Below, one piece after another: positions 14,847 to 23,646 of a stretch of 64,000 nt of DNA. The notes beneath the pieces are model-generated. The model saw only the letters and a list, made by a program, of their open reading frames with translations, did no database searches and was not told where the DNA came from. The position numbers were made by a program, and so were the translations under genes. Within the stretch, counting starts at the first letter, position 1. Each line of letters begins with the position of its first letter. The DNA lies in NCBI RefSeq assembly GCF_015070855.1, contig NZ_JADDIX010000008.1, positions 22,237 through 86,236 of the forward strand, given 5' to 3'. This DNA comes from Pseudomonas lopnurensis (GTDB lineage: Bacteria; Pseudomonadota; Gammaproteobacteria; Pseudomonadales; Pseudomonadaceae).

Positions 14847-17031
14847 CTTTTCTCAGCTTGTCCTCTCTTGGATGTTCGGCAGATGGATTTTTGATGGCTC
14901 CCAAGCTGAAGCTATCTCCGACAACATATCTGACGTAACCCCCTTAACTATCTTCGCCGCAGCATTCTCGCAACTGGGTTTGTTGATGTTTGGCGTGCTT
15001 GCCTCATGGGCAATGTTCTTGGGAATCTTTCGTCTGAAGAACAACGGTAACTTCTTCGGGGCGAAAGATGGTAACGAGGCATTCTTCTACCCGCTGCGAG
15101 TTGTGGTCGCGTTGATCCTTGTCGCGCCAGTTGTTCCTGTTTCGAGTGCTGGGGGGGTGGCTATCACCCTGACAACTGGTCATGCCCTTGTCGGCGGCGT
15201 TTCAAAAATGGCTGCCGAGTTCGGTGACACCATGCAGCACGATGCTTTTGAGTTGATGCACCGCCATAACCTTTTCAACGATCCGAAATTCCGCGTCGAC
15301 GTTGATCCAGGTGTTGCCCTAGACATGCTCAACAGCTGGAAGCTGGCAGCTGCCCAACTTGCGGGCTTTGCTGTTTTCCAGGATCCAAGTGAAGAAAAAA
15401 TCGTTGCTGGCCTCACGGGTGAACAGCTCGCTCTGGTAGCTCTGCGAAACCGCTGGAATGAGGTTTACGGCAATGCTCACCCTGCAGGCGCTGGCGAGTT
15501 GCAAGCGGCTGAGGATTTTCTCAGTGTTGCTGGCCGATCGTTGCCGATCCCGCTAATTGCTCCTACAGACGCGCTTGCTCGTTCAGTGACACTCGGCGCT
15601 AACGGACTGATCGACTCCGACGCCGTTGACGAGACTATCGGTCGTGAACTCGAAACCGAGGGATGGTTTTGCCAATTGGGCTGGATGAGTTCAATGACGT
15701 GCTCTGACGAGTTTGCTCAGGTCAAAGCGAATAACGTCGCTTCAATTGAAGCGGGCATTGCGGCTGCACAGCGTCAAATTTGGACTCAACTTGTTTCTCA
15801 TGCCTTGAATTATGCGAAGTCGGTTCAAGACGGTGGCGTTACTCAAGCAGAGCATAAAGAGTATTTCGAAAAGTCTATTAACTGGACTGCTCAGACTGCT
15901 GATTGGTACAGCAAAACTGTTGAAGCCACCATTGCAAATACCCTGGCGGGAGACCAGGCAGAGCGTGCTGAACCATATTTCGATGAAGTGAAGAGTTGGG
16001 GCTGGATGCTCGGCGGTACATTCGTTTTGCGAGCTGCAAGCGACTTTAGCCGTGCCGCAAGCTATGCGGAGGGTGCAACAAGCAAAATGATGCCGAAATC
16101 GTCACTGTCGGCACTAACCGGCGGTGAAGTGCTATCGAAAGTCGTTGAACAAGAAACCCTTGCTCAAATTCAACCCGGTAATACTGGAAGCACCACAAAG
16201 TCGCTGTTAGCCCGTGTATTCAGTTTGGATATTCTGAAAGAAACGACTGGTCCAAGCATTCAGAACATTCACACAATCGCCGCATGGGGCCGGTCGCTGG
16301 TCGGTACTGGTATCGGCTTTTTCGCTGGTGGAACAATCGCCCAGTACATTCCAGGGCTTAAATCGCTTACTGACGGGACTCTGCCAAAGTCTATCGGCGG
16401 TGTCATGATCATTGCCGGCGGGATCCTTGGCTACGTCATGCCACTGTTGTTCGCGGTTTATGGTCTGATGGGCGCGATCAGTTGGTTGGTCGCCGTGGCT
16501 ACCACGTTCTTCGGGGTGACGCTCTGGAGCGCTGGTTTCGCGGCTCCAAAGGGTGAAGAGCACACGTCTCAGATGTCGGCCAAGGGGTGGAACGCACTTA
16601 TTTTCATTGGCCTTTACCCGGCCCTAGCCGTTGGTGGCTTGGCCGCTGCGATCGTGATCAGTGCCATCGGTCTGGCGATGGTGCAGGCCCTAGCCATGGG
16701 GCTATGGGGTATGTTTGATCCAGGTACTGCGGAAGTTGGTCGGCCCTTGGAAAGCCTCGGCGGGATCCTGATTGGCGGTTTGCTGCTGGTAGTGGTGATC
16801 ATTCTGCTGAGCTGGAATGTCGTCGTCACCTCGGCCCAGTTGATCACTACGTTCCCGCGTACCGTGCTTAACATGATTTCGTTCTCCGAACCGGGCCTGA
16901 ACCCCTACGAGAACGCACCTCAAAACTTGATGGGTGGTTTGTCGACAAGTGCGCGCCAGGTACTGACCGGCGCGATCAGCAGGGCGGTAGCTCCGTCTCG
17001 CAATCCGAACCCGCCGCAGGGTGGGGGATAA
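14839..17031 (+). CDS. DotA/TraY-like conjugation membrane protein
   Basis: A 730-residue polytopic protein starting MNSFSQLVLSWMFGRWIF, with TGGAGG before ATG 14839. It has hydrophobic segments near residues 45-70 and 87-108, a long soluble middle (about 110-470), and a C-terminal group of five to six membrane helices ending in a segment that contains STFPRTVLNM-like residues (ITTFPRTVLNMISF). This is the DotA/TraY layout of I-type type IV secretion systems. In R64, TraY is an inner-membrane transfer protein and the target of ExcA entry exclusion. The rest of the secretion system is absent here. Confidence 0.82.
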   Translation: MNSFSQLVLSWMFGRWIFDGSQAEAISDNISDVTPLTIFAAAFSQLGLLMFGVLASWAMFLGIFRLKNNGNFFGAKDGNEAFFYPLRVVVALILVAPVVPVSSAGGVAITLTTGHALVGGVSKMAAEFGDTMQHDAFELMHRHNLFNDPKFRVDVDPGVALDMLNSWKLAAAQLAGFAVFQDPSEEKIVAGLTGEQLALVALRNRWNEVYGNAHPAGAGELQAAEDFLSVAGRSLPIPLIAPTDALARSVTLGANGLIDSDAVDETIGRELETEGWFCQLGWMSSMTCSDEFAQVKANNVASIEAGIAAAQRQIWTQLVSHALNYAKSVQDGGVTQAEHKEYFEKSINWTAQTADWYSKTVEATIANTLAGDQAERAEPYFDEVKSWGWMLGGTFVLRAASDFSRAASYAEGATSKMMPKSSLSALTGGEVLSKVVEQETLAQIQPGNTGSTTKSLLARVFSLDILKETTGPSIQNIHTIAAWGRSLVGTGIGFFAGGTIAQYIPGLKSLTDGTLPKSIGGVMIIAGGILGYVMPLLFAVYGLMGAISWLVAVATTFFGVTLWSAGFAAPKGEEHTSQMSAKGWNALIFIGLYPALAVGGLAAAIVISAIGLAMVQALAMGLWGMFDPGTAEVGRPLESLGGILIGGLLLVVVIILLSWNVVVTSAQLITTFPRTVLNMISFSEPGLNPYENAPQNLMGGLSTSARQVLTGAISRAVAPSRNPNPPQGGG

Positions 17032-17273
17032 GCCGGGCTCTGTACGAAAAGTCGGTGCGAGCAGAAGCGCTGCCATGATTGGTTGGAGGTCCACATGGCA
17101 GGCGCTACGAACCTTATAGCAGACTTACAGTTGATTTCAGGCGCTTACCTAGCTTAGGATTTTTCTAGGTGACGGCTCTACCCTCAACTGGAATCGATCG
17201 ATTCCGAGCCAGATGAAATCAGTCGCGATTGCGGCCCATCTGACCCTGCTCGATCAATTTATTGAGGTTTACA

Positions 17274-18503
17274 ATGCAAAAAGCTTACGTCACCCCTCGC
17301 CTTTTTGACTCTGAAGTCATGAATGGCTCAGAGAAGCGCCTTCGTACGCTCCTTGAGGCAAATTACTCGAAATTCCGTTTTCTCACTTTGTTCGAGCAGA
17401 AGCTCAGCGAAGACGAGCATGAGCAGCGGAAAGCTCAAGGCAAAGCCGGAAAAAAAGTGCTGCCCGCGACCAAAACTATCGTGGCCGCAACCCTCGGCTG
17501 TGAGCTTTTCAGGGACTTGCCAAAACTCGCTATCCCTGTGGATGAGCACTTGGGGTTCGCCGAGCTTGATCAGCGGCGTGAGCAGCAAGCCTCCATGCTG
17601 AACGCCTTCATCTCGGAAAAGTCTTCAGCCCTCGGCTTGGTACCACCCTCGCCCCTGGACTCGCACTGCCGCGAGTTCATCGACATGTGGCAACCCACTA
17701 CACGTACTTACGATGAGCTTGCACACACCATTCATCGTGCCTTGAAAGCCAAAAGCGCTGGTGAGCTTCCTGAGTGGTTCAGTCGTTTGTCCCCCCAGTT
17801 GGAGGACGCGAGCTTGGGCTCTGAAGTACTGCCCAAGGCGGTGGTGTATGAGGCGCTCGCACTGTTGAAGGTCGGGGATGAGGCCTCCCTGACTCCGAAC
17901 ATCTGGAACACGCTCGCCTGGCCGGTGATGCGTGAGAATCTGGGCATAGCTGCCATCTCGTTGGCCAACTCCGAGGAGTTCTCGAAGACGAGCCGTGCCG
18001 CCAACATCCTGGAGCTAGTGTGGGAGAGCGGGGTCATCTATGCCGGCGTCCAGCTGGCACGGATGTATCAGCACGTGCTTGCACCGAACCGGCTTAGCCT
18101 GCAACGAGCTGAAGAGGTCATCGACCAGGTTTTGAAGCAGTACGAGGCGTCCCCTAATCGCGCGGGGATCTTCACGACCGCTGAGTCCCATGCGGAACTA
18201 TTCCAGACCTATAACATCATCAAGATCAATGCCCTGCGCGAGGCTCAAGATCCTCATAAGGTCTTCCAGCTGACCAGGCAAATCCTTGCTGCCGGTACCT
18301 ATGCCGCGCGGCTTGGTTTCGAAGGCTTCGCAGCATGCGTGATGTCCATTCTGGCACCTGAGCTTCCAGCGCTTCAAGGTCAGGGAAACGAGGAGCTTTT
18401 CGCTTTGCGCGAGAAGATATCTCGGTATCCCCAAGCAGAAGCTTTCTGTCAGGCCTCGGCTGAACTTGCCCTGGCAAACCGCCGACAGGCGTCCTACCGC
18501 TAA
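17274..18503 (+). CDS. Hypothetical protein downstream of DotA-like gene
   Basis: A 409-residue soluble, mainly helical protein beginning MQKAYVTPRLFDSEVMNGSEKRLRTLLEANYSKF. ATG 17274 follows GAGG with six bases spacing; a TTG four codons upstream is less likely. No motifs that I recognise. The helical C-terminal part looks repeat-like (TPR-type), but this is an impression. It is separated from the DotA-like gene by 240 bases, so it may have its own promoter. Confidence 0.65.
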   Translation: MQKAYVTPRLFDSEVMNGSEKRLRTLLEANYSKFRFLTLFEQKLSEDEHEQRKAQGKAGKKVLPATKTIVAATLGCELFRDLPKLAIPVDEHLGFAELDQRREQQASMLNAFISEKSSALGLVPPSPLDSHCREFIDMWQPTTRTYDELAHTIHRALKAKSAGELPEWFSRLSPQLEDASLGSEVLPKAVVYEALALLKVGDEASLTPNIWNTLAWPVMRENLGIAAISLANSEEFSKTSRAANILELVWESGVIYAGVQLARMYQHVLAPNRLSLQRAEEVIDQVLKQYEASPNRAGIFTTAESHAELFQTYNIIKINALREAQDPHKVFQLTRQILAAGTYAARLGFEGFAACVMSILAPELPALQGQGNEELFALREKISRYPQAEAFCQASAELALANRRQASYR

Positions 18504-18625
18504 AGCTGGGCATCCTGGGTAACCAGGAAACCAGCCCACCACCGTATACGCACTTCGTTCAGCGGGTTTCCTCCGAAGCTCGCTCTTCGAAGCTCGACTT
18601 ATGCTCGGATCAAAAGGTTCACCAA

Positions 18626-18829
18626 ATGACAGCTTCAATTTGCGACGTATGCCGCGGTCGTGGCGGCCCAATCGAAATCGAATGCCCAGACTGCGCTGGA
18701 ACAGGGTATGACCCAACGGACGACAAGCCCTTCGCTCAATGCCATACATGTTATGGCGATCAGACCATAGACGTCGACGAGTGCACGAACTGCGGCGGCA
18801 CCGGGGAAGTGGATGCCGACGAAGCCTGA
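18626..18829 (+). CDS. Stand-alone DnaJ-type zinc finger protein
   Basis: A 67-residue protein made of four CxxCxGxG-type zinc-binding repeats (CDVCRGRG, CPDCAGTG, CHTCYGDQ, CTNCGGTG) with an acidic tail. This is the cysteine-rich domain of DnaJ without J domain or substrate domain. In the family the four repeats bind two zinc ions. A role as a small chaperone adaptor or regulatory protein is possible; no target is evident. Confidence 0.75.
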   Translation: MTASICDVCRGRGGPIEIECPDCAGTGYDPTDDKPFAQCHTCYGDQTIDVDECTNCGGTGEVDADEA

Positions 18830-18877
18830 TAGTTGAAAGCGGATCTACAACCCTGGGGAAGGTTAAAACAAAGACCT

Positions 18878-18911
18878 CCAGAGGGTGGTGCTCCCTGGCA
18901 CCACCCTCTGG
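18878..18911 (-). terminator. Strong hairpin, probable - strand terminator
   Basis: A perfect 14-bp stem (18878-18891 with 18898-18911), followed on the - strand by a T-rich run. It is best read as the terminator for the - strand gene ending at 19094, although it lies about 180 bases beyond the stop. Confidence 0.6.
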
Positions 18912-19093
18912 GGCCACTGCTTACCAATCAAGCACCTGAGCCCGTCTGCTAGTTGCAGGTGCAGTTCTGGGTTCAGGTGCTGGAAGAGTTACTTCCTTTG
19001 GTTCAACCCCGGCTCTGGCTCGACTGGAGCCGACTCAGGTATACCGGGCGCTACCTCCATTCATTCAGGAAGCTTTTGACCACGAGAAGTTAT

Positions 19094-19642
19094 TCATGAA
19101 CCGTACCTGGTCTTCATCTCGGCCTCGATGGCCGGCCATTCAGGGGATGTCTTTAGTTCTCGAATCAGGCGTTCGTGCTCAGGCTCCGGTACCAGATGCA
19201 TCCAGCGCTGCTGTTCGGCGTCGTGGTCAGAGGTGCGAATGTCGCGTGTGAGTTCGGCACCGGCTCCGGCAAATCGCTTGCGCACCTTGGCCCAAAACTC
19301 GATGGAGGTTCCGACCTCGTGCATTGGGGTCAGTGGTACCTGGTATTGGGACCAAAGCCGCCAGAGCGCGGTCAGACCGATGCCGCACCGTCGATGCGCT
19401 GAGCTGATATGGAGATCGCTGATGTACACCCGGTCATCGAGCGGGCTCACACCGTAATTGATCCGACCCACCCGTTGGCCATCAAGCTGGATCACCGCGG
19501 AGATATCTGGTCCCGGAAAAACGAAGTGGCCCCGTAGAGATTCGGAGCGCTCGACCACCAACTGGACGGTCGATGCATGTTCGGTCAGCTGGGTCGCTCG
19601 GCGCCGATGGAAGAAGTCGCGAAGGGGATCAAAAACGGTCAT
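19094..19642 (-). CDS. GNAT-like acetyltransferase, putative
   Basis: A 182-residue protein. The central block RVYISDLHISSAHRRCGIGLTALWRLW fits the GNAT motif A strand and the acetyl-CoA pyrophosphate loop (R-R-C-G-I-G), though the rest of the fold is weakly recognisable. Substrate unknown. It is divergent from the gene at 19662 with only about 20 bases between the reading frames, so start sites or promoters must overlap. Confidence 0.55.
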   Translation of the reverse strand: MTVFDPLRDFFHRRRATQLTEHASTVQLVVERSESLRGHFVFPGPDISAVIQLDGQRVGRINYGVSPLDDRVYISDLHISSAHRRCGIGLTALWRLWSQYQVPLTPMHEVGTSIEFWAKVRKRFAGAGAELTRDIRTSDHDAEQQRWMHLVPEPEHERLIRELKTSPEWPAIEAEMKTRYGS

Positions 19643-19661
19643 GCACCCGCCCTAGCACAAA

Positions 19662-20237
19662 GTGGTGGTAGAGGATTTTATCGAGAATTTTCGAGCCGGC
19701 TACGAATTGAGCGGGGCAGTGTGGGCCAGTACCATCCAGGTAATGAAACCTCACCTCACCGATCTACTTCTCGATCACATCGAGAGCACTGTCCCGGTTC
19801 TGCAGATCGGTCGAGATCGAATGACTTACTATCCTGGCTCGGCGTTCGCCGGCCTGGCCAACAATGCGTACTTCCAATCATGGCGAGCATGGCCATCGAT
19901 AGCACCCAGCGGCTCGCAGTGGTTTGCGATCCACCTGGATGCTATCGGGATCTTCTGGGCTGTCGACTATGTAATCTGGGGGAAGCGATGCGCTTTCGTC
20001 TCAACCACCGAACACTGTTTCTATTGGCCTGACGGTAAACCCGGGCTGGCCGAGAAGGTGCTGCGCCCCCTATATCTCGACTGGATGCTCAGAGGGGCTC
20101 TGGCCGCAGAGTACGGCCCTGACTACCTTCCAGGCCTTTCATCAGATCCGGTGCTACTGAGCGAATACGACGAGCACCTTGAGGATATGGCCTTGCTTCT
20201 AGCGTCGTACGCAATCGAGGAAAGGCCTCAATCCTGA
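19662..20237 (+). CDS. Hypothetical protein
   Basis: A 191-residue soluble protein of unknown family, rich in aromatic residues. The GTG at 19662 has no visible ribosome site; ATG 19743 (MKPHLTDLLLDHIESTV) preceded by AGG is an alternative start that would leave room for a divergent promoter. Function not inferred. Confidence 0.5.
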   Translation: MVVEDFIENFRAGYELSGAVWASTIQVMKPHLTDLLLDHIESTVPVLQIGRDRMTYYPGSAFAGLANNAYFQSWRAWPSIAPSGSQWFAIHLDAIGIFWAVDYVIWGKRCAFVSTTEHCFYWPDGKPGLAEKVLRPLYLDWMLRGALAAEYGPDYLPGLSSDPVLLSEYDEHLEDMALLLASYAIEERPQS

Positions 20238-20471
20238 AACCATATCTGCAAAGGCTAAGCAGACAGTAGATTCACGTGTAGTAAATGTCCTGAGCCTTAA
20301 GGTGGGTATTCTTCTTGCCCTCGCTGATTCATCTCTCTATCGTATTGCCAGGCACCCGGTAGGTGCCCGCCGTCCACAGTGGCAAAGCCAAAGCACTACC
20401 GTGACTGTACCAAACCGCCCTGTATTGGGATCTCGTAGTGGACACCAGGTCCAGCCCTTGGAGGCTGATGC
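20238..20471. other. Intergenic stretch without supported gene
   Basis: This gap precedes the zinc-finger gene at 20472 and probably contains its promoter. I see no RNA gene or repeat in it. Confidence 0.5.
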
Positions 20472-21098
20472 ATGCAACATACCCTCACTTTCGCTGACAT
20501 CCAGAACGTCAAGCGTCACGCTAAACACCTCAAGCACACATACCCGGAACTGCCGCATGCGAAGCGCCTCGACATCGCTGCCGCAGAGCTTGCACGTGTG
20601 CGCAACTACCACGAGCTTAACCGTCAATTCGACGAGGTAATCAACCGGGATGTTGATATGCCAGGATCGAACAGTGTCAGCCATTGTCGGTACTGCGACT
20701 TTCGTTTCGCGGCGGATCACAAGCCGGATCTGAAAGAGCACCGCGATCTGCACGAGCGCTTCATGGAGGTACATGAAAAACTGGGTTACCGGCCTGGAAC
20801 CTACGCCGAGCGCGAGCGGATGAAGAAGGACGGTTACCAGCAAGCTAACCATGCAGAGCAAGTCGAAGACCGCGTTGCGGGTCTTCTCATGATCACCCGA
20901 GGCTGGTTCGACAGGTCATTCCACGATGCAGTTTCGGACGGCTACTGGGCCAAGCACCCGTCGTTTGAAGAGTACACGGCCATGATGGTCCCCCACCTGG
21001 AGACTATTTATCCCGCTCTTGCAGCAATCGTTGCCGAGCGCTACGGCCGGACGCCCGGGGTTATTCCCAAGGGCAACACCTACTGGCCGGCCCGCTGA
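20472..21098 (+). CDS. C2H2 zinc-finger protein with plasmid GRP-like N-terminal domain
   Basis: A 208-residue protein. The first 55 residues (VKRHAKHLKHTYPELPHAKRLDIAAAELARVRNYHELN) resemble the short helical domain called glyoxalase-related in plasmid-borne proteins. A zinc finger follows at about 72-95 with CRYC and a downstream His pair (C-x2-C-x12-H type with H in EHRDLH). The C-terminal half is helical. A DNA-binding or regulatory role is plausible. It is followed by a clean terminator and stands alone. Confidence 0.6.
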   Translation: MQHTLTFADIQNVKRHAKHLKHTYPELPHAKRLDIAAAELARVRNYHELNRQFDEVINRDVDMPGSNSVSHCRYCDFRFAADHKPDLKEHRDLHERFMEVHEKLGYRPGTYAERERMKKDGYQQANHAEQVEDRVAGLLMITRGWFDRSFHDAVSDGYWAKHPSFEEYTAMMVPHLETIYPALAAIVAERYGRTPGVIPKGNTYWPAR

Positions 21099-21113
21099 GA
21101 TACCCATGGAAAT

Positions 21114-21142
21114 GCCCGGCAAGTAAAACCTTGCCGGGCTTT
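21114..21142 (+). terminator. Rho-independent terminator
   Basis: A perfect 10-bp stem (21114-21123 with 21130-21139) and six-base loop followed by TTTGTT. It terminates the zinc-finger gene ending at 21098. Confidence 0.85.
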
Positions 21143-21190
21143 GTTAGTATTTTGCCGGAGTTTCCGATTTAAGAACTTAAGGAGTCAGAG

Positions 21191-21511
21191 TTGGTTACGT
21201 ATCCTGTCCATGTACGTCGAGATACTTATCGTGGCTCGAATGCAAAGAAGCAAGCTAAGGCAGCGGAAACGAATCGCTATGCTTCTCGCATCGAACAAGC
21301 AGCAAATAGACTTATCCAGGCCCAGCAGGAAGCTATACGCTCTTACCACTGGATGGAAATCAGCGAAGAGTCCGATGTTCCTTATGAGATTGTCAGGGAT
21401 CTAGGATTTAGTATTGACTGCGGCTCAAATGGATTTACTGCTATTCGACCAGGGTTATCCAACGAGGATTATCAGAAAGCAATGCGAGGCGAGCCAGCTT
21501 GTGATGCTTAA
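21191..21511 (+). CDS. Hypothetical protein with TTG start
   Basis: A 106-residue protein, charged and helical in the first half. The start is TTG 21191, supported by AAGGAG six bases upstream; no ATG lies near. It is followed closely by the 79-residue gene at 21540. Unknown family. Confidence 0.55.
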   Translation: MVTYPVHVRRDTYRGSNAKKQAKAAETNRYASRIEQAANRLIQAQQEAIRSYHWMEISEESDVPYEIVRDLGFSIDCGSNGFTAIRPGLSNEDYQKAMRGEPACDA

Positions 21512-21539
21512 AGAGCATTGCTCTCAGCCAGGAGTAGAA

Positions 21540-21779
21540 ATGAAAATCGAGTTTTCTCTAGAAATTGGCGTTGATGTTATCGACATTCCGACGATGGATG
21601 AGCTGTCGAGGGAGCAATATGTTGAGTACATCGATAATAGTTTATTTTGGGTGGATCACCATGATGTGCTTCGTGCCACACATGGGGAATATCCGATTGC
21701 CACTTCACCTCAGCAGATAGATGACCTAGTCGAGTATCTAAAGAGTGTGGCACACAGGATGAGGGCTGCTGGGAAATAA
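21540..21779 (+). CDS. Small acidic hypothetical protein
   Basis: A 79-residue acidic protein (MKIEFSLEIGVDVIDIPTMDELSREQYVEYID) with GGAG upstream of ATG 21540. Likely cotranscribed with 21191. Acidic small proteins on mobile elements are sometimes DNA mimics or antitoxins, but there is no specific evidence for either here. Confidence 0.55.
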   Translation: MKIEFSLEIGVDVIDIPTMDELSREQYVEYIDNSLFWVDHHDVLRATHGEYPIATSPQQIDDLVEYLKSVAHRMRAAGK

Positions 21780-21876
21780 AGAAACGACAGACGATTTGAC
21801 GTTTGCGCTTAAGGCTATGTTCCGTCGATCAGGCTGCGATGGAGTGTTTCGAGGGAATTAGGCTAGAGGATTAGGG

Positions 21877-23061
21877 ATGGTAATGGCTCGGCTGGACGGA
21901 GCGAAGCTCGTGGATCAGGTGGTCAGTGATCTGGCTGTACCTGGTATGACACCAGTGCTGGCTATTGAACGTGCCCTAGAGACTCATCTGTACCAAGTGT
22001 TTTCTGATGCATTCTCCAGCATTCTCATCAAACCGCCCAAGGTGAAGTTTCACTCAATGTATTTCAAGCGGCGATACGCTTCGTTGCCAGAGCTGCTGAA
22101 ATCTGGGTACGAAACTTGGTATTCGGAAATCACATTGGCTACCAAGCCAGTCAACAGCTTTGAAGAAATTGATCTTTGCTCGATAGGCATCGAGTTAGTG
22201 CCGATTGACTATGGCTGGGGAGTCTCACGAATCTCACAGCTTAAGAAAAAAGAACTGAAGAAACAGACGAATCATGTGTTGCGAATCAATCACATCAGAG
22301 TTGGCGTCGAGGTGATTCAAGTAATATTGGATCGGTTAGTTAATAGCACGCTGTCTCAGCCCTTAATCGCAAATTTTGATCCCTTAGCAGGCTCTTGGAG
22401 CCACCGCATTGTTTCATTCAATCATATGCTGTCCGGTCAGCGCATACTTTGTGAGTGTGCTAGGCCTTTTCATAGTGCAGCTGTAGCGACTTGTGAAAAT
22501 GAAGGAAACCATGCTCGCGCTTTACGTGAGTATCTCGCTCAGTGCGACTACAAAGCGAGTTTGTGTCATCTGTGTGTGGCTCGGATATCTCCTGAGGATG
22601 AGAGATACGGATCGAGCATTGAGACCAATTTTAAGGCTTACGTTGACCAAGTAATGTTTGATCTTCGGGTTGACAGTAGAACGGCGCAAGCAGAGGTCAT
22701 GAATGTCTTAGGTTTAAGCCGCTGGCAGCGAGAGTCAGCTCTCTATGGGCTTGTTCGCGACCTATTTCCAGACAACCAAGTCCTGCGGGAAGCATCTCCC
22801 GAATGGCTTGGAAGGATGCGAATCGATATCTATCTCCCAGAGCTCAAATTGGCAATTGAGCATCAGGGTGAACAGCACTACAGGCCCATTGCTGTCTTTG
22901 GGGGGGAAGAGGCGTACCGACGGGTCGTTGAGCGAGATGAGTTAAAGAGGAGGCTATGTACTGAAAATGGAGTTGATGTTGTGGATTTTAGATTCGACGC
23001 ACCTATAACTAAGGTTTCTATTAAAAATCGATTGCGCAGATATCTAGTAACAGCAGAGTGA
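21877..23061 (+). CDS. Putative nuclease with treble-clef-like cysteines and PD-(D/E)XK-type C-terminus
   Basis: A 394-residue protein. A cysteine cluster near residues 190-245 (CECARPFH, CENEGNH, CHLC) resembles a zinc-binding treble-clef segment. The C-terminal region (about 305-385) reads WLGRMRIDIYLPELKLAIEHQGEQHY and then RRVVERDELKRRLCTENGVDVVDFRF, a Vsr-like/PD-(D/E)XK pattern in which the D of DIYLP, the E of AIEHQGEQH and downstream charged residues would be catalytic. Such proteins occur near defence genes. No partner gene is evident. AT-richer than its chromosome, so probably acquired separately. Confidence 0.65.
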   Translation: MVMARLDGAKLVDQVVSDLAVPGMTPVLAIERALETHLYQVFSDAFSSILIKPPKVKFHSMYFKRRYASLPELLKSGYETWYSEITLATKPVNSFEEIDLCSIGIELVPIDYGWGVSRISQLKKKELKKQTNHVLRINHIRVGVEVIQVILDRLVNSTLSQPLIANFDPLAGSWSHRIVSFNHMLSGQRILCECARPFHSAAVATCENEGNHARALREYLAQCDYKASLCHLCVARISPEDERYGSSIETNFKAYVDQVMFDLRVDSRTAQAEVMNVLGLSRWQRESALYGLVRDLFPDNQVLREASPEWLGRMRIDIYLPELKLAIEHQGEQHYRPIAVFGGEEAYRRVVERDELKRRLCTENGVDVVDFRFDAPITKVSIKNRLRRYLVTAE

Positions 23062-23109
23062 CAAGGCATCAATCTGGATAAGTTAGAGTCGGGCTCGCGC
23101 GATTAAGAA

Positions 23110-23616
23110 TCACTCTTTAATTTGGATGCCTGCTGAGTTTCCTTTCGCTGCTTTTGCAGCAACAAATCCAGCAGTTTCTATTTCTAGTGCCCGACCTGCA
23201 TCAGCAATTTTTGATCTAGTCTCTGCGTTTCGCACGCGTTGTTCAAAATGCACCAAGTTGGGCATCCGACCGGTTGCTTGCACCTGCCTCAGATCTGAGT
23301 TCATGGCGTCCATAAAGGTGTTTACTTCCGGGAAGAGTTTAATGCTGTCATCTGCCGCCGGATTTCCGGCCATGATACGAAGAGACCGATTTTCAGCTTC
23401 GAGCAGCGCAATTCTATAGGTGGCCGCGATTAATCCGATATACATCGTGACCTGGCTTGGTTGCTCTAGATTATACATGCCGAGCAGACCTTCTAGTTGG
23501 TATGTACTCGCCTGACCAATAAAAATTTTGGCAAGCTCTGCTGCAGTTTCATTGGTATTAATCAATGGGCGTTTCTTTTTGGTGTGCGCGCGGCAAACTT
23601 CGTCATGATTGCTCAT
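23110..23616 (-). CDS. Hypothetical protein at the end of the stb-like operon
   Basis: A 168-residue mostly helical protein with no recognised domain, beginning MSNHDEVCRAHTKKKRPL. It is the last gene in a - strand series 25556-23110 (StbA-like, ParA/StbB-like, coiled-coil membrane protein, this gene), with 30 bases between it and the previous gene. A role in plasmid stability or transfer is suggested only by the neighbourhood. Confidence 0.6.
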   Translation of the reverse strand: MSNHDEVCRAHTKKKRPLINTNETAAELAKIFIGQASTYQLEGLLGMYNLEQPSQVTMYIGLIAATYRIALLEAENRSLRIMAGNPAADDSIKLFPEVNTFMDAMNSDLRQVQATGRMPNLVHFEQRVRNAETRSKIADAGRALEIETAGFVAAKAAKGNSAGIQIKE

Positions 23617-23646
23617 GCAAATTCCTTGTGCGTTCGTGGATCGGGT

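Noticed and set aside
19577-20032. Alternative reading frame overlapping the gene at 19662
   Set aside because: It overlaps both the - strand GNAT-like gene and 19662, has poor composition and no recognisable segment.
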